Origin: Notospermus geniculatus
Taxonomy: Eukaryota > Nemertea > Pilidiophora > Heteronemertea > Lineidae
Direction: 5' to 3'
NCBI GenBank assembly: GCA_002633025.1
Contig: NMRB01000388.1
Coordinates: 85,630-149,629, forward strand
Length of the DNA: 64,000 nt
The notes under the pieces were generated by a model. That model searched no databases. It was not told the DNA's origin and worked only from the letters and a program-made list of their open reading frames with translations. The position numbers and the translations under genes are program-made. The stretch's first letter is position 1, and each line of letters starts with the position of its first letter. Below, one piece after another: positions 34,786 through 48,406 of this stretch.

Positions 34786-37700
34786 AGACTGTGCTGCCAT
34801 CTGTTAGCAATATGCGCGGCTGACTGCTCCTATTGGCATGGTGTTCAAATGTCTGCATTGTAACAGACTTCAATATCAAGCCATCCCTCAAGCACCAACA
34901 ACGTTCGACAATCACCCGGGACAATCAGTGCAGTTAGAGCATCCTCATGCAAGAGTTACGATGGAAGACGTTCCTTAAGGCGCTACTACTAAGTCTTTTT
35001 TCTTTAATCATTCAAATTGGTTTCATTTTGTTTTCCAGTCAGGAACAGATCTCCTACAAAATTGATCACAGTGAACCATGTTTCGTGTATTCCCCATGGA
35101 TGGACTTAACAAGACAGCCAATTACAAAGCAATTAGCAAATGTACTTCCTTTAACATCATTTTCCAACGATTCAGAGCGGTGCAGAATTTCAATAGCATT
35201 TGGTAGCTGATCTGAAAGAGGGCACGAACGAAAAGAGGAATTCAACAACTAGATGAAGGTATCTCATAAAAGAAGGCTAGTCTTGCCATCTCCTCTGGGT
35301 CAGAAATTCAAAGTATTGGATTGAACATGAAATGGACATCACAAAGAGTGCATAAGCAGCTCAAATGAGCCTTTTTCATTTCCTGTTAATGCAGCACAGA
35401 CATGATAAGTAAATCACCTCTAATTTACTCTTCTACATCCCACCACCTACAAAAATACACCAGCACACACAATTTAGATGCAATTACTTGACTACAGATA
35501 CGACCAACAAGGGACTAAAACATAACATCCACCCGTAAAAATGTCAATGAAAGCACCAAGTCTTTAGTTCATGTCTCAAAAGCACTACAAAAACCACAAT
35601 AGTAATGACCCACTCAACATCTACACTTTTTGTGTGTGTTATCCTCCACCATCGAGTTGTAATAAGAGCAATGCATTTGAAAGCCATTGGGACTACTCGA
35701 TATTGGGCAACCAAATTACCTCTCCATATCTTCAGTGTTCACAGCCTCTTGGTGGACTAGGCACTTACACCTGCCCAGGGGACACATAAATAACACCAGA
35801 ATGGTAACGGTACCAGTCTGCAAACAAGTGATATTGTTTCTTTGTCTATAAAGCAAGGTATAGCCATCAGAGAGGAGGGGGCAATAAGTAGAGGATGTGC
35901 TCAGCATTTTAACACACCTTGTGGCGCTAATGCCATTATTCACAAGCACTTTACTCTACCTTTTATGCACTTTCTCACCACTCGAGTCAACAGAAATGAT
36001 TTGAAGTGTTTAAGATGATGTGCACAGCCATTTTCAACAACCTGTTCACCCATTATTCTTCACATACCAACTGAGGACTTTCTGGTATCTTTGCCACACG
36101 CAGCACAATGGCTACAAAAATTGATCCATGTGATGTCTGTTGATGTTGCTATTAAGCCTATTGCTGCATGCTTGCAAATGGACTGCTTCGAGCTGTGCTG
36201 TAAAAATATTCTCAGACAAAATGCAGAGTCTCGGAAAAGGTAGTAGAGAATGAAAACGCAGACTGCAGAAATTTTTTAAATGGAGAAATGTGAAGATGAA
36301 CATCTTCTGCAATCAATCTTGTGAATAAAAGCAGAAGATACGTCTATCAACTCGATAGATTTTTGAACCAAACAAGTGCAGTTTTTTAAATGCAGAGTGT
36401 TGCCTGAGTAGTGATAAGGATTGCAGTGTTCCTTCAAGAAAGTAAACAAAACTGATATCTTCCATCACCATTCCCCCTGAGACACTGCCTTTTCATACTG
36501 GATACGTCTTTTATTTACCCAAATTTCTAAAGACTGAATGAAAATCCACATCAAATAATGCTGTTCTTATCAACTTCTCCATTTGTCCCAACAGCATGAA
36601 GTGGATTGATGCGAATGGGCTGATCCTCCTAGCTGAACTTTGAGAAGACGTCATCTCTTAAACAGGCTAATGAATGGCAGGTTGCTACAATGCTTTCAGT
36701 CTCAGATAAGGCTAGTGAAGATCAGATTTGATTCTCATTGACTCCACCCTTGACTTAAATGAAGCCATTCTGTATGACCTGTACAATTCATACCAAGTGA
36801 GGACGTTGCACCAATCGAGCATGTGGAAACGGACCATTTGCTACAAATTTGCTGCGTGCCTCTCTAGACCATTAGACCATTAACTTTAAAATTGCATCAA
36901 AAATTCTTCCCAGGAGAAATTAGTTTATATGATATGTACCACGTATAAAATATAGTGACGTTTTTCAGGTGGGGATGATTAAATGATGAAGTCAGCATTT
37001 CGTATGCAGACTTGTGTGGGCTGTGTCCCACCCCATATCACATTCCCACACAGCTATGTGATTTTTAAAAGGAGTGAGCTTCTGCTGCGTATCTGTGACC
37101 TTTGTCTTACCGTGAACCAGGGAAATCTTCCAGTAACTCAGTAATTCATTTGCATCCTGTGTCGATGAGTATGGAAATTGACAGCATTTCTTATACACAT
37201 CGCTTGCGAAGTCATATTGTTGATGAACACAATCATTGTTGACAGTCATTGATCAACAGAGTAAAGCAAACAACGCCATCACAAACAACACTTTCTGAAT
37301 CCTTTTTCAAGATAAGGCAAGATTCGTGGGAATATGCCAGATATAAACACCCTTTAGCTTGAATATGATATCTAATAATGGTTTTAGCGACTGAAGGAAT
37401 AATAAGTTTATCAGGCTCATGTACATTTTGTATTAGCCTACTACTCCAAGAAGAGCTGAAGCCGCACCCCCAGAAGAGAAAGCAGGCAGGGGATGACTCC
37501 ATCCACCAGCTAACCTCATAATCCACTGCTGAAAAACTTTCCCGTCTTTCGAAGGACAATACACTCTTAATGAATAGAGCATGAATGGTGTTCCTCTGAG
37601 TCATTCCACTTCATTACCATCTCTACTAAGTTTGTAATATCCCTGGGCAAAGGAAATGAAACATTTTCACACTTCCTGTTCCGTTGTAACTTTGATGGCC

Positions 37701-37836
37701 ACTAATAATTGGCAGGTGTCAAGGACATTAGGTTTTAACGTTGGACGTCACTGTATGATGGCAAAAACAAGACTTTCACAATGAGGGTACACCATCCATC
37801 TCCTTTAACAGGTCATTGAACCATCTTTTTTGAAGA

Positions 37837-37925
37837 TGGGGATTTGGCCTAGTGGTTAAGGCATGCTGCCCCTGAGTGCTGGCGATTGATGCCTAATGCA
37901 AGGGTCCGTGGGTTCAAATCGGGTA
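37837..37925 (+). repeat. tRNA-Leu/Ser-like sequence, probably a SINE head
   Basis: GGGGATTTGGCCTAGTGGTT holds an A-box (TGGCCTAGTGG, 37845-37855) followed by AAGGC, and 55 bases later GGTTCAAATC (37911-37920) is a B-box. The wide spacing suits a class II tRNA with a long variable arm. The acceptor ends do not pair, so it is a tRNA-derived SINE or pseudogene, not a working tRNA. Confidence 0.55.
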
Positions 37926-38842
37926 GGAGGCTATGTCTCCCCTTAGAAACTCGTTACTAGTTCATCTCCTCTGAGAGAGTTGATTCAATAGCAACTAGGT
38001 CTCCTTCCTTCATGATAGAGAGGGAATGTCTTTAAGGCCTGAACCCACTGATGTGTTTTCAGAAGCTGTGATCTTATGACATGAACATGAGGCCACTCAG
38101 AAAATGAAACCGTCACACTTTTGCCACCAAATGAACAAGGAGACATTAGGTTGGTTTCAGACAACCAACCACTGTGCAGTCTACAACTGGAGGGGATTGA
38201 AGCAGATTGAAGGGGATGATTCTCATTCACCAGAAGTCACGCACAGGTGTAGAGATTGACACAAAACCACTGCAGTCATGCATACAGATGGTTTCCACCG
38301 CATGCAATCATTGAATTTGAATAATATTCATCACTGACTAGCTGGCGCTGCCGTCAAAAGGCTGAGAAAATTGACAAAACATGCTACAACCAATACAATG
38401 AATACCGAGATGAAGCCTTAGTAGCCAACAAAATGGCAACTATAGATCATGACAAGAGCCAGACCAGTAAATCAAATCAGCTTATCGCAAGCGCGATCCG
38501 AATATCTTCAGCTGCCAAGCCAGTGTCCTTAAGGAAATTATTAGAAGATAAGAAGACAATATTTTGCTTGACCTTAACGTCATTCCCCATATGTTTATCA
38601 CCATTGCATTGTCTGTGATGACTGCATCATCACATCACGGGGACAGCTCCATCTCACCATTGTTGGAGAGATGCTACCATCAAGATATCACCACTTGATA
38701 TGTTTGTCAGGTAAGAAGGATCTTATCTCTCTGTTGCACAAATAGACGGGGTTGTTGGCAAAATTTACGAGTAAATCCGAGATGACTTATCGCTCAGTTG
38801 TGTTGATCGTCAGATTAAAGTGGCGTAAAAAGAAGCGATCGC

Positions 38843-39162
38843 CAATACTCGCAAAGCTGGAAAGATGTTTTGACTCCTATCACCATCAGCACCCAAGGAC
38901 AATCTAACACAAAGAAGACCCAGATACTGGCACTGAGCTCTTTTCCACCATGCCCCGAGAGATACCACATTCACCCAAAGCAAAAGGCCAATTCAAACCT
39001 TCAATACTAACAATGCTGGAAAAAAGTTTTAACTTTCACCATCGGCCAACCCAAGACAAACTCACACAATGCAGATCACCAGCTACTGCACTGAGCCGGT
39101 ATCTTTTTCACCACTCCCACGAGACACCAGCTCATCCACAGCAAAAGACCAATTCAAACAAA
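38843..39162 (+). repeat. diverged tandem pair, 159 bp per unit
   Basis: Unit 1 (38843-39001) and unit 2 (39002-39162) both run from CAATACT through GCTGGAAA, CACCATC, CACTGAGC and CACC to AAAAGRCCAATTCAAAC. Many substitutions separate them. Open frames here have no domain. Confidence 0.7.
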
Positions 39163-40046
39163 GTGATGTTTGTACGTGCCAGGCCATCTTCACCAATACC
39201 TCACAAGAACAGCAGCAAACATCCAGCATATGGTAACGAGGCAGTTATTCTTGATTATTAGCTAATTCACTTCTTTATTTGATGAGCATCAATCAAATTT
39301 ACTGTCCCAATTGAATATTTTTATGCCGTAATGCTGTAAACTAGATACATTAAATGTGGCACGTGCGAAAAATACAAAAGTGAACACTGCACATTGTCTG
39401 TGTGGAAGGACTTTGAACTGAACGGGATGCATCACAAGGTGAACTGGATTGTCGGTAGAACAGCTCTAAATTCACCGGAGCAGACCAGGCCATTGCAGAA
39501 GCATCCAGCATTTTCAGCAGTAATTTCTCTTGGTCAACTTATTTGTTTGAGCAGGAAGGTTTCCAAATATGCGCAAATAACCAAGATATCAAGACAATCA
39601 GCCTGACACTTCCTTTGAGCATGTTTCAAGCACCATGTTCGACTTTGCAGTCTTAGCCTTGGGGTATATGAATTCGTCTTTGAACAAATAATACACATCA
39701 AATGATGGAGGAAATGGGAACACGTCACAGACTGTTAGAAAAGATTAAAGTGAAATGTATTTGCCAAGGGTAACCACAAGGCTAATGGCAAAATTGGATA
39801 TGAAGTTGAAGATGCTGTACTAAACCCACAGAGATTTGTGCGCCAGTGTTCTTGACTTTGAAGTCTTCTCAGGTTCAGGATAAAGATATTTTGTTTTGAT
39901 GGTGTACCTGACGGACAACTGTCTTTACTGTAAGAATTTAAACAACTTTTTTTGGCACCCACATCATGGCTGGGTTTTCAATGAGAAGCTTGGATGTTGC
40001 ACCAAACTCTTTCTGTCACAAGATAAGAGCACTTAAACAAACTTAC

Positions 40047-40346
40047 CTTGGTCCTGAGGATAGACTTGTAAACTAGCTGAAGCTCGTGCTGGTTCTCCTA
40101 TACTATTTTGTGCAACACATGATATTGTAGCGTCATCTCTACCAGCTTTCACCGGCTCGATTCGTAATACCGAACCATGCGGCATGTCAAATGTTAAAAA
40201 TCTATTTCGATTTGTTGTCACCCTTTTGCCATTCTTTAACCAGTGGATGTCTGGGGCTGGATTTCCGGAGGACTTGCAGAAAAAACTAACGGTGCCTCCC
40301 TCCATGACCTTGTGGTCGCGAGGGGCCAGGGTGATTCTGGGTGCAT
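40047..40346 (-). CDS. LAR-type receptor tyrosine phosphatase, Ig1 exon
   Basis: This 300-nt exon encodes the first immunoglobulin domain of a LAR/PTPRD/PTPRS-type receptor tyrosine phosphatase, a neuronal and epithelial adhesion receptor. On the minus strand it follows a pyrimidine-rich tract ending TTTTCAG and ends at CAAG|GTAAGT; both borders are phase 1. The translation starts (D)APRITLAPRDHKVMEGG and has the two Ig cysteines (SFFCKSSG and ISCVAQN), the core tryptophan in IHWLKNG, and SVLRIEPVKAGRDDA, matching family Ig1 closely. The basic run KNGKRVTTNRNRF sits where vertebrate members bind heparan and chondroitin sulfate. One oddity: the usual tyrosine two residues before the second cysteine is Ile here (DDATISC). 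The next exon is about 32 kb downstream. Family assignment is firm; which paralogue it matches is not, so no symbol is given. Confidence 0.93.
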
Positions 40347-42762
40347 CTGAAAAGATAAGAAGGAAGAAAATAAGATGCTGATCCATATCGAGGATGCACA
40401 AAGTTACAAACAAGGATTACATGCAGATCTTCTGGAAAATGAGATTAACGACACACATTCAAATTTTGCAAGGTACCAGCCAAGAGAAAGACAAAGTTCA
40501 TCCACAGAAACTTGTAATTTATCAGATCACAGTTGATATCATGATCATATCTCAAACTATTTCAGTCTCCTCAACATATTCAAAGGAATGTCACACCAGT
40601 GGGGAAAAGGGTATCAAAACTTCTGTATTGAAGAATCTTAGATAGGCCATAAATAGATATACGTTCATAAAAAGGTTGCTATCAGCAATGCCCACATTCA
40701 GTCCCGATGTGCTTCCAATATCTCTAGGCCAGGACAAGACTTGCTCCTTACGGAACAAGGGCACACTGGTACGTTATTAAATTTCCATTTTTCAATGATT
40801 AAAACGCATTTCGGTCGGAAATTACAGTTGGCAATACATAAAAGAAACCGATTCCCTCCGCGACCTTTCTTTTTTACCGTCAGCGCCGGCATCATTGGAT
40901 ATATTCTTAGGATTACTGCGGGGAGATGACAAAGCATTAATCAATGGTTCATATGGGCATGGAAATGAAGAAGACAGATGATATTGAGATATGACTGTAA
41001 TAAAAGTTTTTATTGGAGATAAGCAAAGATTTTGGATGTCAATGGACGGTTGTCACACAGCAAGAGTCTGATGATGATTTTAGATGGTGTAATATCAAGA
41101 AGTCAGAATGCTTGTTCTAGATGTCGTTCTGCAAAACTGCATCAAATGGGTCTTCGCTGCTTTCCAATGAATACCCAAGTGACAGGGTTTCTGCAGCCTT
41201 TTTCGGTATTGTAATTTTTCAGTTTTGGTAGAAATTGAAAGTGGAAGTGAAAGGGAAGTGAAACAGACTTCCCCCTCGGAATGGCGGACTTTCAAAAATG
41301 TTCACCCGAGACCATAAACGGTAACAACATTCCTTTTGAAAAACACAATCACTTCATTGATTCCCTCCTTGACATACGTGACAATCATATTATTCGTCAA
41401 AAACACCATCATCTGCAATTTCCCTTTCACCAGAAAGCAATTTACTCAGTTTCCTAGGAAACGTTAACCGCTGATAAGTAAACGTACACATCCGTTATTT
41501 TACTCAATTGTCATGAACAAAACGTCAGGAAGAATGATAGATGCATTGCAGTTCCAGCAATATTGTTCCGCTCATAAGATTACATCATTGGGAAACTCGT
41601 GCAAAGTATTGTTTGCGGTGAATGTCAAAAAGATAGAGTACTACAATGAACAACTGCCATGGTGTCAAGTGAAAATCTTTCAAGAATGCTCTGCGTAAGA
41701 AATCGCTGTGCATTTGAAAGCTTCATCCTCAGAAGGTCACAGAATGCTGATTATCAACTCATTGCTTGTCCTACCAAAGGAAAGCAGTATGTGTTGATTC
41801 GCTGACAAATTTTCAAATGCTTTGGCAAGGCCCCTTTCTCTTACCATAACTGAACAACACTGTCAAAGTTTCCATATAAGTATGCAACCAATGTCGACTG
41901 TGTTGACGATGCTGCGATCGATTCAATATTTCTTCATATCAGCAGAAACTTCACACCAATTTTTTAACAATCCTGATGTAATAACATGTTAGACTTTAAT
42001 TTTTCCTGTTGCATCTCCTCAGATTTATAATGCACCTTGAAAACTCCCCATCAGACTTGTTTTCATCACAGCACAACCCAACGAACCCAAACAACCAACA
42101 GCAGACATGGAGTCTGCCAACAACAAAAGCACTACCCCAGCAGTAAGAGCCATTTCTCTTGCTTTCCCAGAACATTAAGTGGGAATTTCCTCTGCAAACT
42201 TCACTTGTTTCAAACATGTACCAGCATGGTTCTGATTGCATTCAGCTACTTAACGTCGAAGCGCACATTCTATAAATCAACTCTGCAGTCAAACCATTCC
42301 CAATGAAGGTGTTCCGGTGGGCGTTTTTTCAATAATAGATGGATCAGGGAAAGCATCGTAAATTGGTGTTCCCAATATGGCTACTTAATTATGCATATCA
42401 TGAGAAAACGGTCAGCCAACAATGGGATTAGTTTATCATTATAATGCAGTGTGTATACAGGCCATGAATTCTTTAAAGAACATACCATAAGGACTGGTGA
42501 AAGCTACTTCCAGTAGATCCTTGAATCTCTCCAACTATGGAAATAACCACTTTTTTCTATGATATTGTACTTGATTTTCCATCAGGGCTGGAGCCAAAGC
42601 ATTATTGGCCCTGGCAGATGGAAGTCGCCATCTCAAGCTACTTATGTTCCTCACTTTTACTTGCATTTTGCAAAAGGCAAAGGGTACATAGGCACCAGGC
42701 TTACTGTCCCATGCAACAGATGCGAAGAGCCAGGGATGACTTATCTCATTTTGGGCCATGCT

Positions 42763-42830
42763 GGATTTGAACCCGGGACCATTGCTTACTAAGCAGGTTA
42801 TGACCACAATGCTCCATATGGAGGAACAGT
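42763..42830 (-). repeat. tRNA-like SINE fragment
   Basis: On the minus strand GGTTCAAATCC (42773-42763) is a perfect B-box, preceded by TGCTTAGTAAGCA, which can form an anticodon-type stem-loop. The A-box region (TGGTCATAACC) is poor. Likely a decayed tRNA-derived repeat. Confidence 0.4.
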
Positions 42831-45444
42831 CACTGAGGACATGAGTGGTTAAACATATGGCAGAGGAAAATTTCTAGCAACAGCCATGCTACCAAGTTTT
42901 TAAATCCCCACCTAAATTCTTTCAGCATTAGAATTCATGCAAATTATATCAAATGTAATGAAGACAGAGCAAGCAACCTGCTGCCAACATTTACATACAG
43001 ATAAGTTTCTATACACGCCAGCTTCATCAGCGCACCAACACCAATGGGAGACGATTTATTCACGCATGAGCACGACTTTGACATGTTCCCAATACGCTTG
43101 ATTTTAATTACAACACCAGAAGTCGGCTTGCAATACATGCCAATATAGCACTAGCATATGGGGAAACAGCCAGTGTATTAGAGCAGAATCCAATTTCGGT
43201 GACAGTAAAGAATTTAATCTGACATATGTGTATCTGTTTCCCAATTTGAGGATGACACTCTTAGATTTGTTCTCGAGTGTAAGTTAATATTTCTACCACT
43301 GTATAGATGCATAAAAAGGGACATATGCTCACTCCTAGATACGTACAGTTGTGCATTATGCATGGAATGCTAGACTGATTCTGTTCCACAGATCTACCTT
43401 TAAACAAGCTGACATTTCCATGATGCACACCTCTACAGAGAATTCATTTATATTTTTTCTGTTTTACATAATTGACGCTGGACCTTGGGAATGCTTACTT
43501 AGTATTCTCATCACTAGTTCATACATCATAAATCACCGAGAGAACCAAAACCATATTGCTTCAGTGTAATAGTTCCAGGCTCTGTGAAACTGAACACGTT
43601 AGAAAATGTAAAATCTAATTTTAATGTATTTTGATGATGCCGTCTAAAAGGCAATTATGGGAGTCTCCATTGATCCCCTTGGTACCAATATGATAAATTG
43701 ATGCTGTGTAAATGAAGAGTGGTGACAGTATCTCCAACACTAGATTGTACCGCACCAATTTATCGTGTACAGAATGAGACAATGAGAAGCAGAGAGTCAC
43801 TCCAAGCTATATCTTCATAGTTTAATTTCCTCCGCATTCAATCAAGCGAGATTCATCCCATTCTTGATAAGTTCCGTAAAGTAAGGCTTTACGATCGTGT
43901 AGCACCAATCAAGTTCTGCCACATCCTTTTATTTCACAAAACAGGCGGCACATTAGCAATTACCAGCAATATAATGACAATATTTTTTTCACGTTAGGCT
44001 GTTTCTTCATTAAATTATACGTAATGGAGTAATGGAAACATCACTGGCCAATCAACATGTAACCATGACTTTCAGCCAGTGATAGTGGATAAGGATTTTG
44101 GCCCCCAATAAATCCAACAGAAAAGTGATCTGGGTTGGGTATTATTAAACTCATCTCAACAAATCTTCCATTTTGCTGTAAACTTAGTGACCTTTGCCCA
44201 TCTCCCTCAGACACCATAAACCAGATAACCACAAGCAAACAGACCTTCCTACCAAATAACAGCTCTCACACGAATGCTAGGTTAGCATGACACCGTAATT
44301 GTCACCCTATAGAAATTATCCTTAGTAGCTGGACAGAGGGTTTGTTGACGGTCCATCGCCTGAGTAAAGCTCTCCTGTATTATCGCGCCAAGAATCACGC
44401 CATAGCGGCCACATTCTGGTATCAGTTATCAGCTTTTATGGTGGGTACATAAGAGCAGTTAAAGCAGCTTTACGAGGTGGGTACAGTGTACAGATTACTT
44501 GACATATCAAGTGTCTGTCTGTGTTTTGTTATTCAATATATATCCAGTGATACCTCTCTCAGAAGGATGCACCCAGCGCAAGGTTCTCACAAACAAAGCC
44601 TGTAAGTCTTGCTAATCCGATGACTGAAATAGAAGCTATACACCATAAAGCGAACCTCATCAATGTGTCTCATTAATTTTTCATTCATATGCAGAAAATA
44701 TCAAATTCAAAGAATTAGAATATGTTTGAAGCATTTCACCATGCATAGGTGCACATTTTTATTTCGACTGCAATATCTCATGGCCAGTGGGTTACAAAAA
44801 GCTGTTTGCTGCTGCACACTTTACTTTTATGGTTTTTCAGAGCATCATCGGAAATTGCGGCATAAAGTTGACTGCATCAGCACTGTTCATTAGCATCATT
44901 ACTGATGCAGAGATATTCTTCTTCGCTGAATACCAGGGAACTCAAATTGAGGAAACAAACACAGGATTAGACTTATGTGGGGTTAAGGCAGTGTCAAAGA
45001 AGGGAACACGACGACCGAATGATGGAAGCCATGCCTGACCTTGCAGCAATCCTTCATGAATATATTCATCAGTTGCTTACTTATTATACATATTAGATAC
45101 ACTCAGTTATTTTAATGATAGTCTTTTTTCACGATGGTATAGAGTGCACAAGAATATCGCAGCGAATCTCAACACTGAAAGCAGCACTGCATACCATTTG
45201 GAGATAAGAGGCCAAAACAAACATTCGACATGGAATACTGCACATCATCTTTCATACTCAAATATTGAATCCTGGATCACTGCAATGCAAGTATCTTTCT
45301 ACACTCACAGTACATACACGTCAAGAATGCATAATCTATACCAATAACGAAACACTGAATGTACATTTCATAAAGATAACTTGGTCTTTCTCATAGCTGA
45401 ACCAAATTGATGCATTTCTGATTATATCATCTAAATTGACGTTT

Positions 45445-45741
45445 AAGGGTAACTGTTGCCTTCAAATGCAGTTTGAAATGTTGGGGGAAAATGTTTAGAA
45501 ATGCGTAGGGGTGCGCGTCTAAGGGTAACTGTTGCCTTCAAATGCACTTTGAAATGTTGGGGGAAAATGTTTAGAAATGCGTAGGGGTGACGTCTAAGGG
45601 TAACTGTTGCCTTCAAATGCAGTTTGAAATGTTGGGGGAAAATGTTTAGAAATGGGTAGGGGTGACGTCTAAGGGTAACTGTTGCCTTCAAACGCACTTT
45701 GAAATGTTGGGGGAAAATGTTTAGAAATGCGTAGGGGTGAC
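45445..45741 (-). repeat. 75-bp tandem array, four copies, open on the minus strand
   Basis: Units start AAGGGTAACTGTTGCCTTCA at 45445, 45521, 45596 and 45671 (periods 76, 75, 75) and are highly similar. Since 75 is a multiple of three, the minus strand carries a repeating 25-residue frame with YAFLNIFPQHFK and LKATVTLRRH; the one 76-bp unit shifts the frame at the end. No start context, splice site or known repeat family supports a protein. Confidence 0.95.
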
Positions 45742-46247
45742 ATTTCAAATGTTTTCAAGGACATTTCAATTCCAGCAGTTTATTTTTTCTGTATCAGCCT
45801 CATTTAAAGGACGATCCTACGTCATAACGTCCCCCGCCTGTCTCATCCTTCTGCCGCTGTGAATTTACCACTGACAAAATCAGACACGGAAGCAGGAAGA
45901 AGAACACAAGTTGATCAACCACAATTTGAAATGTCAAGTCAACTTCAATACGAATCAACAACCCACACGTTTCTTAATGCAACCCACAAAGCTTTGCCAC
46001 ATAAAGTTGGCAGAGGAAAATGATGGCATGATATTGGTATGAAAAAATAAACCACTTGAAAATTAACCAATGACAAGGTAGGCTTGTAGCAGCATGACAG
46101 ACTGTTAGCCAAACATAATTAACTTCCATCTGATACAAGCCTTTTCAATATGGAGAACAAGTTAAGTTCAAACTGCCATCGAGAATGTAAGTAATTGTAC
46201 AGTGTTTTTTTCACCGATGTTCTCTTGAGGAGTGAAAAACTTTAACT

Positions 46248-46427
46248 TGAGGTGCTCCTCTGCGCGAGAGTTTTGTGTCATAAGTTGACTCTCGATGGGC
46301 GATTCAACATAATATGTTGTATTCCTAAGGGTCTGACCAGTGATACAAACAACTGCCAAAAGTCTTCTATGGCTGAGTTGCCCATGGTTGCCATCTTGCA
46401 AGAACTCTCACATTCTTCAATGCCTTC
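46248..46427. mobile_element. MITE family member A
   Basis: The left end GAGGTGCTCCTCTGCGCGAG leads to AGTTGACTCTCGATGGGC; the right end on the minus strand reads GAAGGCATTGAAGAATGTGA then GAGTTCTTGCAAG. It shares this GAGAGTTTT, TTGACTCTC, ATGGGCAATTC order with members at 50.1, 57.0 and 61.1 kb. Non-coding and diverged. Confidence 0.6.
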
Positions 46428-48330
46428 AGCAAAGGTTAGGACCGCCTGAAGAATCTATGTACTTCTTTTCTCCATTTCCAAACTTCTTCTTTTCATGTTA
46501 AGGCACAGGTGTGCCACTGATGTTGAATAACATGTACGAGAAAAAATTTCCCTTGCTTTCCTTTTTTTACTTTTTCTTTTTTGGAACAGAAAGATACCAC
46601 AAAGGAGATGTCAATGTGACGGGTACAGCCGATGGGTTAGAAATTGGCGACAACTCTCAACGATGTATTAACTGATGGCGAATGTCACTTGATACCATCT
46701 CTCATCCCACTACTTCTATACCTTCACGCTTGCTGAGATTACGTGAAAAAACTCTATCTTTTGATCCCACCTGAAGCTATTGCATAAGACAAAGGCGGAA
46801 AATAAAATGCAGCTATTAGGATGCTGTGATTGTATTAGCAGTGCACTTTCTGCTGCGTCGCCACGGACATAAGTTTCAGTAAGGGGATTTATTAGCGAGT
46901 CGTTAGCGTACACTGGCACCTAGAGGTGCGGGCCTCAGCTGGCCACCACAAAACCAACCATTATCATGGCCATTATTTCCCATTAGCACAGTGATGCATG
47001 TTTTAACCCATGGACGCCATTTTATGAGACGAGGGCAAAAATTGCTCAACTTTCACCTCCGAGACACACCACAGTTCATTCCAATATTTCCTCCATCCTG
47101 ATCATGGTATTAATTCCGAGTTTCATTTTCAAGTACATGTATTTCATTGGAAAAGCATAAACTTCTGGGATTAAATACGAGAAGTTGCCATCGAGTTGCC
47201 CCTGGTGATGACTATCTCTCTTAGCGGCAGAAGTTGGCGATCGTTACCGTGTCTCCATATTTCTTGTTCGACAATATCCATATCGGGTTATAAATTCTCC
47301 AGCATTCATGTCACATCTCGACAGCGGCCATCCATAAGACATACCAAGATGACTAACAGTTACGGTCGACTGCCTCAAACACGGCAAACATCCATCATCA
47401 TCCATGGAGAACATCGCGTGCTTACTTATACCAAATGCGCCATTTGCCATCGAACATTGCTTCAACTTTTATCATGTTAAAAGCCTGAATTTATTTTCTT
47501 TCATCTGATAGCGATGGTGCATGCTCCAAGAAGTGAATAGCTTCGATTTATTGCTTTTAGATGTTCACTTATTGATACGGAGCAAAGGAATCCGTTCCAT
47601 GCTGCCATTTGACCTTAACTCATTCTGGTCTTTCCAGCCAGTTATTCTAGGTCACAGGATGCCATCGTGAAACCACACCAGTGGGATTTCTGAGGTAGCA
47701 AGAACACACTCGTCAAGATCTTCTGCCTGGAACTCCTGGGACCAAAGCATTACATTAGGAACAAATCCAAGACAACATGCAGTTTCTCCCTTTCCATGCA
47801 GTTTTCACAGACCTCCTCCACCCTGGGTCCATAGTTCCAGTCAGCTGTCGACCTATTTTGTTGAAACAGGGTATCAAGACTATCGGTAGTAAACCGCTGT
47901 GGTGGAAACAGGCCTTCAGGACACAAAACTTCTAACGAATCAGAACCACAAATTTCTGCATTCATTTCTGTATTTTTGCAAACAAACTGCTAGGAAGCAC
48001 TACAGATGTCGAATAGAAAAGAACCAAAGCAAAAACTCTTCAGCGATTTAGATTGACCGCAGCATGCACTTGCCTCCCAGAGCAAATCTACACAATGCGC
48101 AGTGATTACAGAGTGTCGTTGAAACCAGACCCCCACAGGGATGTCTACATCGCGATGTACTCCAATCGGATGGTGACGGGGAATACATTACGCCATAGGC
48201 TAGTTGAGATTTCTCTCTTAGTCAGATGGAGCCAGCACTGCAACTCTTGGTTAATCCTTGAGGCATGACATCTAATCCCTCTGCTTCAGCTGAACAATGC
48301 GTGATCACACCCACCTCTGGGAAAATGCAC

Positions 48331-48406
48331 CCTGGAAAATTTGCCTCGAGAATATTAGTCCCTACGATAGCTGTCCCCTAGTATTCCAGGGACAAATTTT
48401 CCAAGG
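48331..48406. repeat. imperfect foldback, about 75 bp
   Basis: CCTGGAAAATTTG (48331-48343) faces CAAATTTTCCAAGG (48393-48406), and the inverted similarity continues weakly inward (GAATATTAG against CTAGTATTC). Probably a small foldback element. Confidence 0.6.

Larger units (their letters stand above)
7680..40046. other. large LAR intron between Ig1 and Ig2 (about 32.4 kb)
   Basis: Bounded by the GTAAGT donor after Ig1 and the CTTTTCAG acceptor before Ig2. It contains most of the mobile elements, minisatellites and duplications listed separately, one 639-bp N gap, and single undetermined bases at 30452 and 33217. Nothing recognisable was found in the stretches between, notably 7.7-9.4, 16.1-18.9, 25.5-29.4 and 33.3-37.8 kb. 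The only candidate gene inside is the plus-strand exon at 32491-32604. Confidence 0.75.
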
